Position numbers and translations under genes: made by a program. This document shows positions 8,098 to 15,837 of a stretch of 21,149 nucleotides of DNA, one piece after another. Positions within the stretch are counted from its first letter, which is position 1. Each line of letters starts with the position of its first letter. Origin of the DNA: Candidatus Latescibacterota bacterium (GTDB taxonomy: Bacteria; Latescibacterota; UBA2968; UBA8231); assembly GCA_003529325.1 (NCBI GenBank), contig DPVW01000485.1, positions 8,679 through 29,827 on the forward strand, read 5' to 3'. The notes below the pieces were generated by a model that was not told where the DNA came from, made no database searches, and was given only the letters and a program-made list of their open reading frames with translations.

Positions 8098-8578
8098 CCT
8101 CGGCGATGTCGCTGCGATGGAAGGCGACAAGGGCCAACCACAGGGCGACGAGTGCTTCTACGAGAAGGATGATCATTGGCGTGCGGGCGCGCGAGACACT
8201 TTCACCAATCGTCAGCCTGTCCTCGACGAATCGCGGCATCTGGCGATGGTCGAGTGGCGCCTGCGACATGTACTGGCCGAATAGTTGGATGTGTGGTGAT
8301 TCCGGATCGGTGTCGTCAGGTGCCCACGGCAGGCTCCTTTGGTTGCTGATGCGAGACTCCTTCGACGACTTCTCGTATCAATATGCAACGATTGGAGCCT
8401 GTGCTGTTTCAACTAACCTCGGGACCATGCCGTGTTGATCCCGCCCATCGCCAATCGTGTCGATTGTTGTTACGGCGAACAACCGCGACGTCTGGGGCAC
8501 GACGACGATGAGCACCGCCCACACGAGAATCAAAGTTACCAGGGCTGTCGCTGAGCTTTGCGACCTACTCTTCGACTG
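8084..8578 (-). pseudogene. remnant of an ABC-2-type transporter permease
   Basis: One minus-strand reading frame runs from about 8578 to a stop at 8084-8086, broken by a single in-frame TGA at 8380-8378. The upstream half contains SSATALVTLILVWAVLIVV, like the ABC-2 permease segment where a Ser/Thr-rich cytoplasmic turn leads into a membrane helix ending in VP. The downstream half has PESPHIQLFGQY and a last membrane helix, LLVEALVALWLALVAFHRSDI, as at the C-terminus of NosY/DUF3526-like permeases. The N-terminal half of the family length is missing: past 8578 the DNA belongs to the plus-strand epimerase. Family assignment is from remembered pattern. The rest of 8098-8621 holds no other gene that I can support. 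Confidence 0.6.
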
Positions 8579-8621
8579 AATTACGATGTTTCGTAGTCTA
8601 CCAGAGAAGGGAGTTACCCGG

Positions 8622-9422
8622 TTGGCCCCATTGAAGATCCTAGTCACCGGCGCATGTGGTCTGATCGGCCATTGCGCCTATCTGCATCTGCGGGATCAGC
8701 CCGCCAAATACGAGGTCTACGGTCTCGATCTGAGCCGGCAACTATCGGATAGAGTTCCAAGGAGCCACACCTTTGACATCCCAGACGAACGTTTTCACGA
8801 AGTCAACCTGACCGATACCCAGGGCGTGCGCAGGGCTGTGGAGGGCATGGATGTCGTCGTCCATATGGCGGCAGATCCGGCTGGCCGAGGATGGGAGAGC
8901 CTGCACGACAACAACGTCGTCGGGGCCTACAACATGTTCGAGGCATGCAAAGAGGCGGGGGTCAAGAGAATCGTGCCAGCCAGCACAATCCAGGTTATCA
9001 CCGGATACCAGGAGAGGGAGCCATACAAAGCCATTGTCGAACAACGGTATGAGGACGTGCCCGAGACCTTTCAGATGGTCACCGCCCAGATGCCGGCGGA
9101 GCCCCGCAATCTCTACGCATCGAGCAAAGTGTGGACGGAGTCACTCGCCCGGACCTACTCCCGCCAGGGCCTATCCAGCCTGGTGATCCGACCTGGCTGG
9201 GTCATGGAGGAAGAGCAGCCCCTGCGCCCCAGCGCGGCATATGTGTGGTGTAGCCAGAACGACATCGTGCAACTGATAGAGTGCTGCATCAACGCTCCCG
9301 CGGATCTGATGTTCGGCATCTTCTTTGGAATGTCGGACAACAGATGGCGTTGGGTGGACGTTGAACAGGCGCGCGAGCTGGTGGGATACGTGCCTCGTGA
9401 TCGAGGCGAGGATCGTCTGTGA
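8622..9422 (+). CDS. NAD-dependent epimerase/dehydratase (extended SDR)
   Basis: A 266-residue extended short-chain dehydrogenase. The nucleotide-binding motif TGACGLIG is at residues 9-16, HMAADP follows the fourth strand, Ser121 lies in PASTIQ, and the catalytic pair is Tyr165/Lys169 in LYASSK. It is short for a sugar-nucleotide epimerase, closer to uronate dehydrogenase-type or other small NAD-dependent sugar enzymes. The substrate is unassigned. I chose TTG 8622 because AAGGGAG (8607-8613) is eight bases upstream and the protein then begins MAPLKILVTG as usual; ATG 8586 in the same frame, giving 278 residues, has no visible ribosome site. It abuts the truncated permease remnant on the opposite strand. 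Confidence 0.88.
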   Translation: MAPLKILVTGACGLIGHCAYLHLRDQPAKYEVYGLDLSRQLSDRVPRSHTFDIPDERFHEVNLTDTQGVRRAVEGMDVVVHMAADPAGRGWESLHDNNVVGAYNMFEACKEAGVKRIVPASTIQVITGYQEREPYKAIVEQRYEDVPETFQMVTAQMPAEPRNLYASSKVWTESLARTYSRQGLSSLVIRPGWVMEEEQPLRPSAAYVWCSQNDIVQLIECCINAPADLMFGIFFGMSDNRWRWVDVEQARELVGYVPRDRGEDRL

Positions 9423-9460
9423 GCCAAAGAGATGTCACGTGAAAGCCCCGGGCAGTACGA

Positions 9461-10550
9461 ATGCAGGGTACGGGGATCTGGGAACATTTCGCAGTTCGAG
9501 ATGGACTGCCGGACATGAAAGTTGAGAGCATAGCCCAAGATAGCCATGGGGTCGATCTGGGTGGGCACGCATGATGGTGGCGTTGCCCGCCATGACGGAG
9601 ATCAGTTTACCTGCTTTGATAGGAGCGATGGCCTAGCAGGGCACGGCGTTTACAGTATCATCGAAGACTACGATGGCAATCTTTGGTTGGTACCAATCGA
9701 GGACTGACAGTATTCGATGGCGCCAAATTCGATGCTTCAGTCTCGTCTGATTCAAATGGGTGTCTGTGGAGGTGCTGCCGAGATCGAAAGGGGCATCTAT
9801 GGTTCGGTTTGGATCGGAGGCCTGGTGCACCAGCCGCAGTCTGTAGAGATGGGACGGATCGGGTGTTCAGGTTCTCGGATGGCAGATTGCGTCTCCGACT
9901 GGAGGGCTTGCACATCTCCAGGACTCAATTCAACTGCTTGTCAGAGATTTCAAGCGGCCTATTCAGCGATCGTTGATTCAACAGGCAGCCTGTGGGTTGG
10001 CACCTACGGCGTCGGACTGTATCGATGGGATCAGAGTGTCTGGCGCACTTTTGGCGATGCTAGAAAGACCAACGTCGATCCGCGCTGCGTCGCCCAGAAA
10101 GCTGATGGTGGCATCGTGATTGGTGCCGCCGATGGAGTCTGGCAGTCCTGTGAAGATGGGTCAATTGAATACAGTCTACCAAGTTCGTATTCCCTTTGCG
10201 TAGAGGCCGATGATCGTGACATAATGATGGGTGAGGCATTGGCTGCCGGAGGTCCAGAGGATCTGTCGGGGAAAAGTCCGGAGATCGGGCAGGTGAGGTC
10301 GGCTCTTCGACAAGTTGCAGACAGTGACCTAACGGTCCTCATGTTAGGTGAAACAGGAACAGGGAAAAGCGTCGCGGCCAAATTACTACACGCGAACTGT
10401 GGTGCAATAACCGAGTCACTTGTCGAGGCGGAGTTGTTTGGACACGAGAACGGTGCACTGGCGCGAAATATCGCAGATCCTGAGCAGGTGAAATGGTGGC
10501 GAATCGGACCCTCAATCGACGCTCTAAGATGCTATAAAACAGTTGCTTGA
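9461..10550 (+). pseudogene. decayed two-component-regulator-propeller/sigma-54 AAA+ activator
   Basis: Translated pieces in several frames line up as one broken gene. Propeller repeats begin at ATG 9461 (WEHFAVRDGLPDMKVESIA), continue as GSIWVGTHDGGVARHDG (from 9549), DGNLW then GTNRGLTVFDG (from about 9689), GHLWFG, and DSTGSLWVGTYGVGLYRWD (from 9975). A sigma-54 AAA+ domain follows, with Walker A GETGTGKS (10347-10370) and ESLVEAELFGHENGA. Frame changes are visible: an extra G in GGGG at 9548-9551, one base lost near 9687, and another shift between about 9920 and 9975. About a dozen residues appear lost between KLLH and NCGAI, and the coding ends before the GAFTGA loop. It cannot make a working activator. 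The sequence looks more AT-rich than the flanking operons. Confidence 0.75.
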
Positions 10551-10578
10551 GTAAGATCCTTGTTCTTCCAAGTCACGC

Positions 10579-10594
10579 TGGCATGGGACTTGTA
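10579..10594 (+). promoter_or_regulatory. sigma-54-promoter-like element
   Basis: TGGCATG, four bases, then TTGTA matches the sigma-54 consensus TGGCACG-N4-TTGCA except for two bases. The -24 GG (10580-10581) is followed ten bases later by GT instead of the usual GC at -12. Initiation would fall near 10605, about 40 nt before the regulator's ATG. The GT at -12 weakens the case, and no functional sigma-54 activator is encoded in the window. Confidence 0.3.
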
Positions 10595-10643
10595 TGTGAA
10601 TTCGGCAACGATCAGTTCAGACTCATCACGCCGAGGATTCACC

Positions 10644-11336
10644 ATGACCTGCGCAATACTGATTGTCGATCGCGATCCCCATTGGACTGAGAAGGTCTCG
10701 AATGCATTCGTCCCATATCTGGTTCGAGTTCACACCGCTTCGATGGCTAAGTCGGCCCTTTCGATCGTAAGAAATTCGTCACTTGACCTAGTCGTCTTGG
10801 ATGCCGGAATAGTGTCAATCGAGATGTACACCATGAATCTACATCGTCGTACGCGGCCAAAGCTCATAGTGACTTCATCTGTACGAGATTTTGGTATGGC
10901 AGTCGACTCACTAAGGGTGGGAGCGTCTGACATCTTCCTGCGTCCGGTGTCACTTCGGGACCTGATTCGCCGAGCCACTAGAGAGCTAGATGGCCGCATT
11001 GCCTCTCCACACTACCTAGCGAGACGTTTGGACGGTTTTCTCATGGCTCATCTAGGTCATTCTGACCTAGATCTCACAAGACTCAGTTCAGCGTTCGGAA
11101 TCTCGGCCAGCTACGCCTCCCTACTCCTTCGAGAGGGATCATGGGGCGGTTTTCGAGCACGCCTGGCGCACCATCGGGTAGCACAAGCCAAGAGTTTATT
11201 GGTTGGCACCGACGAGCCGCTTTATCTGATAGCGGAGGAATGTGGCTTTTCGTCGCCCAGTCGACTGTCTGAGACCTTTTTGCGAGTTGTTGGTATTGGA
11301 CCAAAGCGGTTTCGTCAACAGCGGGCAATCGCGTGA
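10644..11336 (+). CDS. response-regulator-like AraC-family transcriptional regulator
   Basis: A 230-residue DNA-binding protein. Residues 1 to about 115 form a receiver domain: acidic pair Asp9/Asp11 in ILIVDRDPHW, phosphoacceptor Asp53 in LDLVVLDAG, and Thr77 in LIVTSS. The conserved Lys of the KP motif is Arg100 (FLRPV). Residues about 135-228 form an AraC-type double helix-turn-helix, with LSSAFGISASYASLLLRE and the second helix pair ending IAEECGFSSPSRLSETF. ATG 10644 is preceded by GAGG (10633-10636) at seven bases; the open frame extends 28 codons upstream over the sigma-54-like site, so the shorter start is preferred. It may have been the partner of the decayed propeller protein just upstream. 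Targets are unknown. Confidence 0.85.
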   Translation: MTCAILIVDRDPHWTEKVSNAFVPYLVRVHTASMAKSALSIVRNSSLDLVVLDAGIVSIEMYTMNLHRRTRPKLIVTSSVRDFGMAVDSLRVGASDIFLRPVSLRDLIRRATRELDGRIASPHYLARRLDGFLMAHLGHSDLDLTRLSSAFGISASYASLLLREGSWGGFRARLAHHRVAQAKSLLVGTDEPLYLIAEECGFSSPSRLSETFLRVVGIGPKRFRQQRAIA

Positions 11337-11356
11337 AGGAGTCATAAAGCTAGCGA

Positions 11357-11827
11357 ATGTTAACCTTCAATGGGGTTTGGGAGCAGTTCGCCACCACTCA
11401 TCGCACACTGCCGACATCATCCCCGAGTGCTGGCGACTCCCTCAACGTGCTGGCCGCACGGGTTGCTGGTCTACTGGAGGGTTCCATGCTGTGGCGGGTT
11501 GCGCTGGACGGCAACCGGACATTGCTTGGCCCACTGATCACATCGACGCAGGATATCCTAGGTCGAACCATGCCGTCCCTGGCGGCTGTGGCCCGTAGTG
11601 AAGCGGGCATCGGGGGAGAGTCGAGTGCCACCACATTCCATGAGAGGCTGGCTCATCTCATCGTCAAGAGCGTCAGGTTGTCTACGCGGAAACGGTGCAC
11701 GGAGAATTTCGGCGAAGGACTGGCGGCACGTCTCATGATCGATGAACGTCCTCCCTTTGGAACCATCTACGCCAGTGGTCAGGAGTTTTCCAAGGTGCTT
11801 TACGGAGCTGATGCAAGTGGCAGATAA
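11357..11827 (+). CDS. unrecognised ORF, hypothetical protein
   Basis: An open frame of 156 codons between the AraC regulator and gluconokinase. I recognise no family. The middle (LEGSMLWRVALDGNRTLLGP and GRTMPSLAAVARSEAGIGGE) reads like plausible protein, but the best upstream purine run (AAGGAG, 11337-11342) is 14 bases from the ATG, and the end overlaps the gluconokinase start in another frame. It could be a real small gene, a gene fragment from the decay zone, or chance. Other frames on both strands in this stretch also hold only short unremarkable ORFs. Confidence 0.3.
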   Translation: MLTFNGVWEQFATTHRTLPTSSPSAGDSLNVLAARVAGLLEGSMLWRVALDGNRTLLGPLITSTQDILGRTMPSLAAVARSEAGIGGESSATTFHERLAHLIVKSVRLSTRKRCTENFGEGLAARLMIDERPPFGTIYASGQEFSKVLYGADASGR

Positions 11828-12323
11828 CATGGCGGTCATTCTGATGGGCGTGACCGGCAGTGGCAAGACGACGGTTGGCGAGATTCTCGCCGGTCGGCTC
11901 GGCTGGTCTTTTCTCGATGGCGACGATTTTCACCCGGCAGAAAATGTCGCCAAGATGGCGGCGGGAGAACCCCTCACTGACGAGGATCGCTGGCCATGGT
12001 TACGCACTCTGGCCGACGAAATTGGCGGTCATATCGATCGTGGCGCCAGTTGCCTGCTCGGCTGTTCGGCACTCAAGGCGGAGTATCGCCTGGCCCTACG
12101 GGGTGAGCGACAGGCTGGTCAGATACGTTTCGTGCATCTGTCCGGGTCGCAACAACTGATCGCCAGTCGTCTGCAGAGTCGGGTTCATCGGTACATGCCC
12201 GCCAGTCTGTTGCGTAGCCAGTTCGAAGCACTGGAGGCTCCGACAGATGCGACCATCATCGACATCGATGCGACGCCGGATGAGATCGCTGACCGCGTGC
12301 TGCTCGCATTAAATCTCACGTAG
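11811..12323 (+). CDS. gntK: gluconokinase
   Basis: A 170-residue P-loop kinase of the GntK family, which phosphorylates D-gluconate to 6-phosphogluconate, feeding the pentose-phosphate or Entner-Doudoroff route in the cytoplasm. Walker A is MGVTGSGKTT (residues 12-21). The family's strongly conserved substrate and lid segments are present: DGDDFHPAENVAKMAAG, PLTDEDRWPWL, CSALKAEYR and HRYMPASLLRSQFEALE. ATG 11811 has GGAG three bases upstream, which is tight; ATG 11829 (MAVILMGV) is an alternative with a weaker ribosome site. It faces the antiporter operon, ending 51 bp from its last gene. No convincing hairpin-T-run terminator is visible in that gap. Confidence 0.94.
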   Translation: MQVADNMAVILMGVTGSGKTTVGEILAGRLGWSFLDGDDFHPAENVAKMAAGEPLTDEDRWPWLRTLADEIGGHIDRGASCLLGCSALKAEYRLALRGERQAGQIRFVHLSGSQQLIASRLQSRVHRYMPASLLRSQFEALEAPTDATIIDIDATPDEIADRVLLALNLT

Positions 12324-12374
12324 CCGAGACAATAGGCGAGCCAATGGCTGCGGAGGCGATGCTCACCGGGCTGA

Positions 12375-14075
12375 CTACTGTGTCAGATAATTGCGCAGCA
12401 GCAGGACGAAGAGCAGCACGATGACGATAGCGATGGCGGTACTCGATAGTAGTGTGCGCGCCGCCACGCCGGAGGGGCCATGACCGAAGTGAAGGACGGC
12501 GACGACGAGTCCCACCAGTGACTTTCCGGTGTCGATGACACCATCCCGTATCACACCGCAGATGCTGCCGACGCCACGCACGATGGTTGCCAATGGCCGC
12601 CGGTAAAACCAATCCACGTCCAGGTTCACGGAGCGCAGTTCCGGCGGATAGATGCCGGTGAGCTTGAGCACCGTGAAGGCCAGCGCCGAGAAGAACAGCA
12701 GTTGCATCTGCTGCAGGATGTGGCTTGCCGTGTAGGGCACGTAGTCCATCGAGTAGGGCAACAGACTATAGAGCAGCGCCGGATAGACGCCGTTGAAGAT
12801 GCAGACAGTGGCCCCTATGCCCATGGCGATCAACATGTTGCGTGGCGCTTCCTCGCAGCGGATGCCGGAGTCGTGCGAGAAGAAGGCGAAGAAGGGAATC
12901 TTGATGCCCGCATGGTGGAACACACCGGCCGAGGCGAAGAGCAGTATCAACCAGACGGACAGATAGCCCTGGTTGGCGACTTCCGCCATAACGATCGACT
13001 TGCTAACGAAACCGCTGAACAGCGGAAAGGCGGAGATCGATGCAGCCCCGACGATACAGAATCCGGTGGTCCAAGGCATCGACTTGTAGAGACCACCCAG
13101 ATCGGAGCCATTGATACGACCGGTGCGCATCAGCACAGCACCCATGGACATGAAGAGCACGCCTTTGAAGAAGACGTCATTGAAGGCGTGCGCGACAGCG
13201 CCATTCACACCCATGCCTTCGCCGAGGCCGACGCCGACGACCATGAAGCCGATCTGGTTGATCATGCTGTAACCCAATACGCGCCGCAGGTCGTTCTCGA
13301 TGACGGCAAAGAAGATGGGGAACATGGCCATGGCGGCGCCGATCCAGATCAACGGTTCGGCGCCGGCAAAACCGCGTGCCATGGCGTAGACGGCAGCTTT
13401 CGTCGTAAAGGCCGAGAGGAACACCGTGCCCGTCGGTGTCGCTTCGGGGTAGGCGTCCACCAACCAGGTATGGAGCAGGGGAAAGGCGCACTTGATGCCG
13501 ATGGCGAAGAACAGCAGCCACGCTCCCAGGCCCTGCAGTTCTATGTGCTCGAAGGCCAGCGATCCGGTCTCGACGTAACGCACGGCGGCACCACCAAGCA
13601 GCAGCAGTCCCGAACTGATATGGATCAGGATGTAACGCATCCCGGAGTTGAAGGAAGCTTCGGTGCGGCGGGCCCAGACCTGGAACACCGAGGTGACGGC
13701 CAACATCTCCCAGAAGATGAACAGGGTGATGAGGTCGCCGGCAAAAACGGCGCCCACGGCGCTGCCGGCATACATCAGCGCTGTCGTCGGCTGTACACCG
13801 TCGTCGTGTATGTGGATGGAGTACACGGCGCCGATGAAGGCAGCAAGGTGGAACAGATAACCAAACAGCAGGCTGAGCTTGTCGATGCGTGCCAGGTAGA
13901 GTTCGTATCCGGCGATGCTGGCGTAGATACTGTCGCCAGCCTCAAAGCCGAGCAGATTGATGAAACCGAGCACCGGCAGCAGCAGCACGACGGCGTTGCG
14001 CACAGAACCCCGAACGAGGGGGATCAGCAAAGCGCCGACGACGAGCAACAACGCTGGATGGAGACTACTTGTCAT
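12375..14075 (-). CDS. third MrpD/NuoL-type antiporter-like subunit
   Basis: A 566-residue polytopic membrane protein of the proton-conducting NuoL/M/N-MrpA/D family and the last gene of the antiporter operon. The key charged residues of the ion path are present: Glu123 (LFIFWEML), Lys195 (GIKCAFPLLHTWL) and Lys226 (SAFTTKAAVY). The C-terminus extends past the usual 14-helix core with a soluble stretch (GIYPPELRSVNLDVDWFYR) and one more membrane segment near the end. That layout is close to NuoL-like subunits with a lateral extension. The start ATG lies inside the end of the 87-aa gene, with GGAGGA upstream, so translation is coupled. Confidence 0.9.
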   Translation of the reverse strand: MTSSLHPALLLVVGALLIPLVRGSVRNAVVLLLPVLGFINLLGFEAGDSIYASIAGYELYLARIDKLSLLFGYLFHLAAFIGAVYSIHIHDDGVQPTTALMYAGSAVGAVFAGDLITLFIFWEMLAVTSVFQVWARRTEASFNSGMRYILIHISSGLLLLGGAAVRYVETGSLAFEHIELQGLGAWLLFFAIGIKCAFPLLHTWLVDAYPEATPTGTVFLSAFTTKAAVYAMARGFAGAEPLIWIGAAMAMFPIFFAVIENDLRRVLGYSMINQIGFMVVGVGLGEGMGVNGAVAHAFNDVFFKGVLFMSMGAVLMRTGRINGSDLGGLYKSMPWTTGFCIVGAASISAFPLFSGFVSKSIVMAEVANQGYLSVWLILLFASAGVFHHAGIKIPFFAFFSHDSGIRCEEAPRNMLIAMGIGATVCIFNGVYPALLYSLLPYSMDYVPYTASHILQQMQLLFFSALAFTVLKLTGIYPPELRSVNLDVDWFYRRPLATIVRGVGSICGVIRDGVIDTGKSLVGLVVAVLHFGHGPSGVAARTLLSSTAIAIVIVLLFVLLLRNYLTQ

Positions 14076-14328
14076 AGTAGTCCTCCGCGCGCATCAGCAG
14101 CTTGCGCATGACCTCCTTGGCGACGATGACGAGCAGGACACAGGCGGTAAAGCCATAAAAGGCGTAGAAGCCGAACCAGCTCTCCTGATCGAGTCCCCCC
14201 GGCTGGAAGCTGTCATGTCGATGAATTATCAAGTCGAGTAGAACCAGCACCACGCTACAGGCTACGAGCAGGCGCACCACGAGTTTGACATTTCGCGGAT
14301 TGTCGAAGACGTGAGTTTTTTCAGCCAT
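14065..14328 (-). CDS. small two-helix membrane protein of the Mrp-like cluster
   Basis: An 87-residue protein with two membrane segments (about 16-35 and 51-70), separated by a polar loop HRHDSFQPGGLDQESWFGFY and ending in a charged tail RAEDYYDK. It sits between the second and third antiporter-like subunits: its start is three bases after the stop of the second, and its end overlaps the third by 11 bases. I recall similar unnamed small proteins in multi-MrpD clusters of other bacteria, but know no function. A structural role bridging the two large subunits is inference. Confidence 0.8.
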   Translation of the reverse strand: MAEKTHVFDNPRNVKLVVRLLVACSVVLVLLDLIIHRHDSFQPGGLDQESWFGFYAFYGFTACVLLVIVAKEVMRKLLMRAEDYYDK

Positions 14329-14331
14329 TGG

Positions 14332-15837
14332 TCAGTCTCCGGGGCCGCCGGACACGATGGGCGCCAACAGGCGATACACGGGCCCCGCCCAGAAGAACAG
14401 GGCGATACAGCCGAGGGCGGTGAACATCAGTGGCGCCACGCAGAGAAATGGCGCTTCGTGCATGCCACCATCGTGGTGGTCAGTCTCGGTAACGTCGGCG
14501 CCCGCCGCCGCCGGTTCGGCACTCTGGAAGAACGCTCGTATGGGAATTGGCAACAGGTAGGCGATGTTGAGTAGCGAACTGACCATGAGCACGACGACGA
14601 ACACCATCTGCTCGGCTTTCAGTGCCCCGAGGAACAAATACCACTTGCTCCAGGCACCACCCATCGGGGGAAGGCCAATCACACTGAGTGTCCCGATAAG
14701 AAATGCGAACATGGTAAAGGGCATCTGCCGTCCGATGCCTCGCATGTCGCTGACTTCCGTTTTGTGCAGGGCCACGTTGATGGCTCCGGCGCAGAAGAAG
14801 AGTGTGATCTTGCCGAAAGCGTGCATGACGATATGCATGCCACCACCGATGACGGCCAGGGGTGTCGCCAAGGCTGCGCCGAGTACGATGTAGGCGAGTT
14901 GGCTGACCGTGGAGTAGGCGAGTCGTGCCTTGAGGTTGTCCTTGGTCATGGCGACCAGCGACGCGATCAGCACCGTGCCACCAGCGACATACATCAACCA
15001 AACGCTGGCGCCGGTGTCGTGCAGCAGATCGATGCCGAAGATGTAGATGAGGACCTTGAGCACGGTGAACACACCCGCCTTGACGACGGCGACGGCGTGC
15101 AACAGGGCGCTGACCGGTGTGGGTGCCACCATGGCTGCCGGCAGCCAACGGTGGAAGGGCATCAATGCTGCCTTGCCTGTGCCAAAGGCGAACAATCCGA
15201 GCAACACATAGAGCGCCGGCGTGTCGACCTTACCCGCAAGAATGCCACCAGGCGTGAAGTCGAGGGTACCGGCGGCAAAGTAGGTCCACAGTACGGCGAG
15301 CAGCAGGAAGGCGACGGATGTGCTGAGAAGGATCCCCAGGTAAATGCGTCCACCGCGCAAAGCCTCCGGCGTACGCGCGTGGGTGACCAGGGGATACGTG
15401 CTGAGTGTCAGCACCTCGTAAAAGATGAAGAGCGTCAGCAGATTTCCGGCGAAGGCGACGCCGAGGGCGGCGGTGATAGCGAAGGCGAAGAAGAAGAAGA
15501 AGCGGGTCTGGTCCACCTCATGGTGGCCGCGCATGTAGCCCACGCCGTACAGACCGGTCACGATCCACAGTCCGGAGGCGACGAGGCCGAAGAGCATGCC
15601 CAGGGGTTCAACCTTGAATGCGAGGCTGACACCGGGCAGCACGTCGAACAGACTCAGTTCAGGGTAGACACCGCTCTGCACGTAGGGCAGAAGGGTCAGC
15701 ACCGTACCGAAAGTCAGCAAGCCGGCGATGAAGCTGACCGTGTCGCGCACATTCGGGCGTGTGCCCACCAGGGCGATGATGGGGCATGCCACTACGGGCA
15801 GTAGCAGCGACAGCACGATGGCGATCTGCGGCGTCAT
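14332..15837 (-). CDS. second MrpD/NuoM-type antiporter-like subunit
   Basis: A 501-residue polytopic protein of the proton-translocating NuoL/M/N-MrpD family. Glu141 (LTLFIFYEVLTLSTYPLV), Lys222 (GTGKAALMPFHRWLPAAM) and Lys253 (HAVAVVKAGVFTVLK) are the expected charged residues of the half-channels. The PFHRWLPAAMVAPTPVSALLHA segment is especially NuoL/M-like. The start is ATG at 15837, overlapping the previous subunit's TGA by four bases; an in-frame extension to 15939 would only read the previous gene and lacks a hydrophobic start. The three-base gap to the small gene downstream fits one transcript. Confidence 0.92.
   Translation of the reverse strand: MTPQIAIVLSLLLPVVACPIIALVGTRPNVRDTVSFIAGLLTFGTVLTLLPYVQSGVYPELSLFDVLPGVSLAFKVEPLGMLFGLVASGLWIVTGLYGVGYMRGHHEVDQTRFFFFFAFAITAALGVAFAGNLLTLFIFYEVLTLSTYPLVTHARTPEALRGGRIYLGILLSTSVAFLLLAVLWTYFAAGTLDFTPGGILAGKVDTPALYVLLGLFAFGTGKAALMPFHRWLPAAMVAPTPVSALLHAVAVVKAGVFTVLKVLIYIFGIDLLHDTGASVWLMYVAGGTVLIASLVAMTKDNLKARLAYSTVSQLAYIVLGAALATPLAVIGGGMHIVMHAFGKITLFFCAGAINVALHKTEVSDMRGIGRQMPFTMFAFLIGTLSVIGLPPMGGAWSKWYLFLGALKAEQMVFVVVLMVSSLLNIAYLLPIPIRAFFQSAEPAAAGADVTETDHHDGGMHEAPFLCVAPLMFTALGCIALFFWAGPVYRLLAPIVSGGPGD

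Noticed and set aside
8378..8380. In-frame TGA in the permease relic as a recoded (selenocysteine or Trp) codon
   Set aside because: TGA ends many normal genes in this window, the permease family uses no selenocysteine, and the gene also lacks its N-terminal half.
12324..12374. Bidirectional terminator between gluconokinase and the antiporter operon
   Set aside because: Only a four-base stem (AGCC/GGCT) without a T-run could be found.
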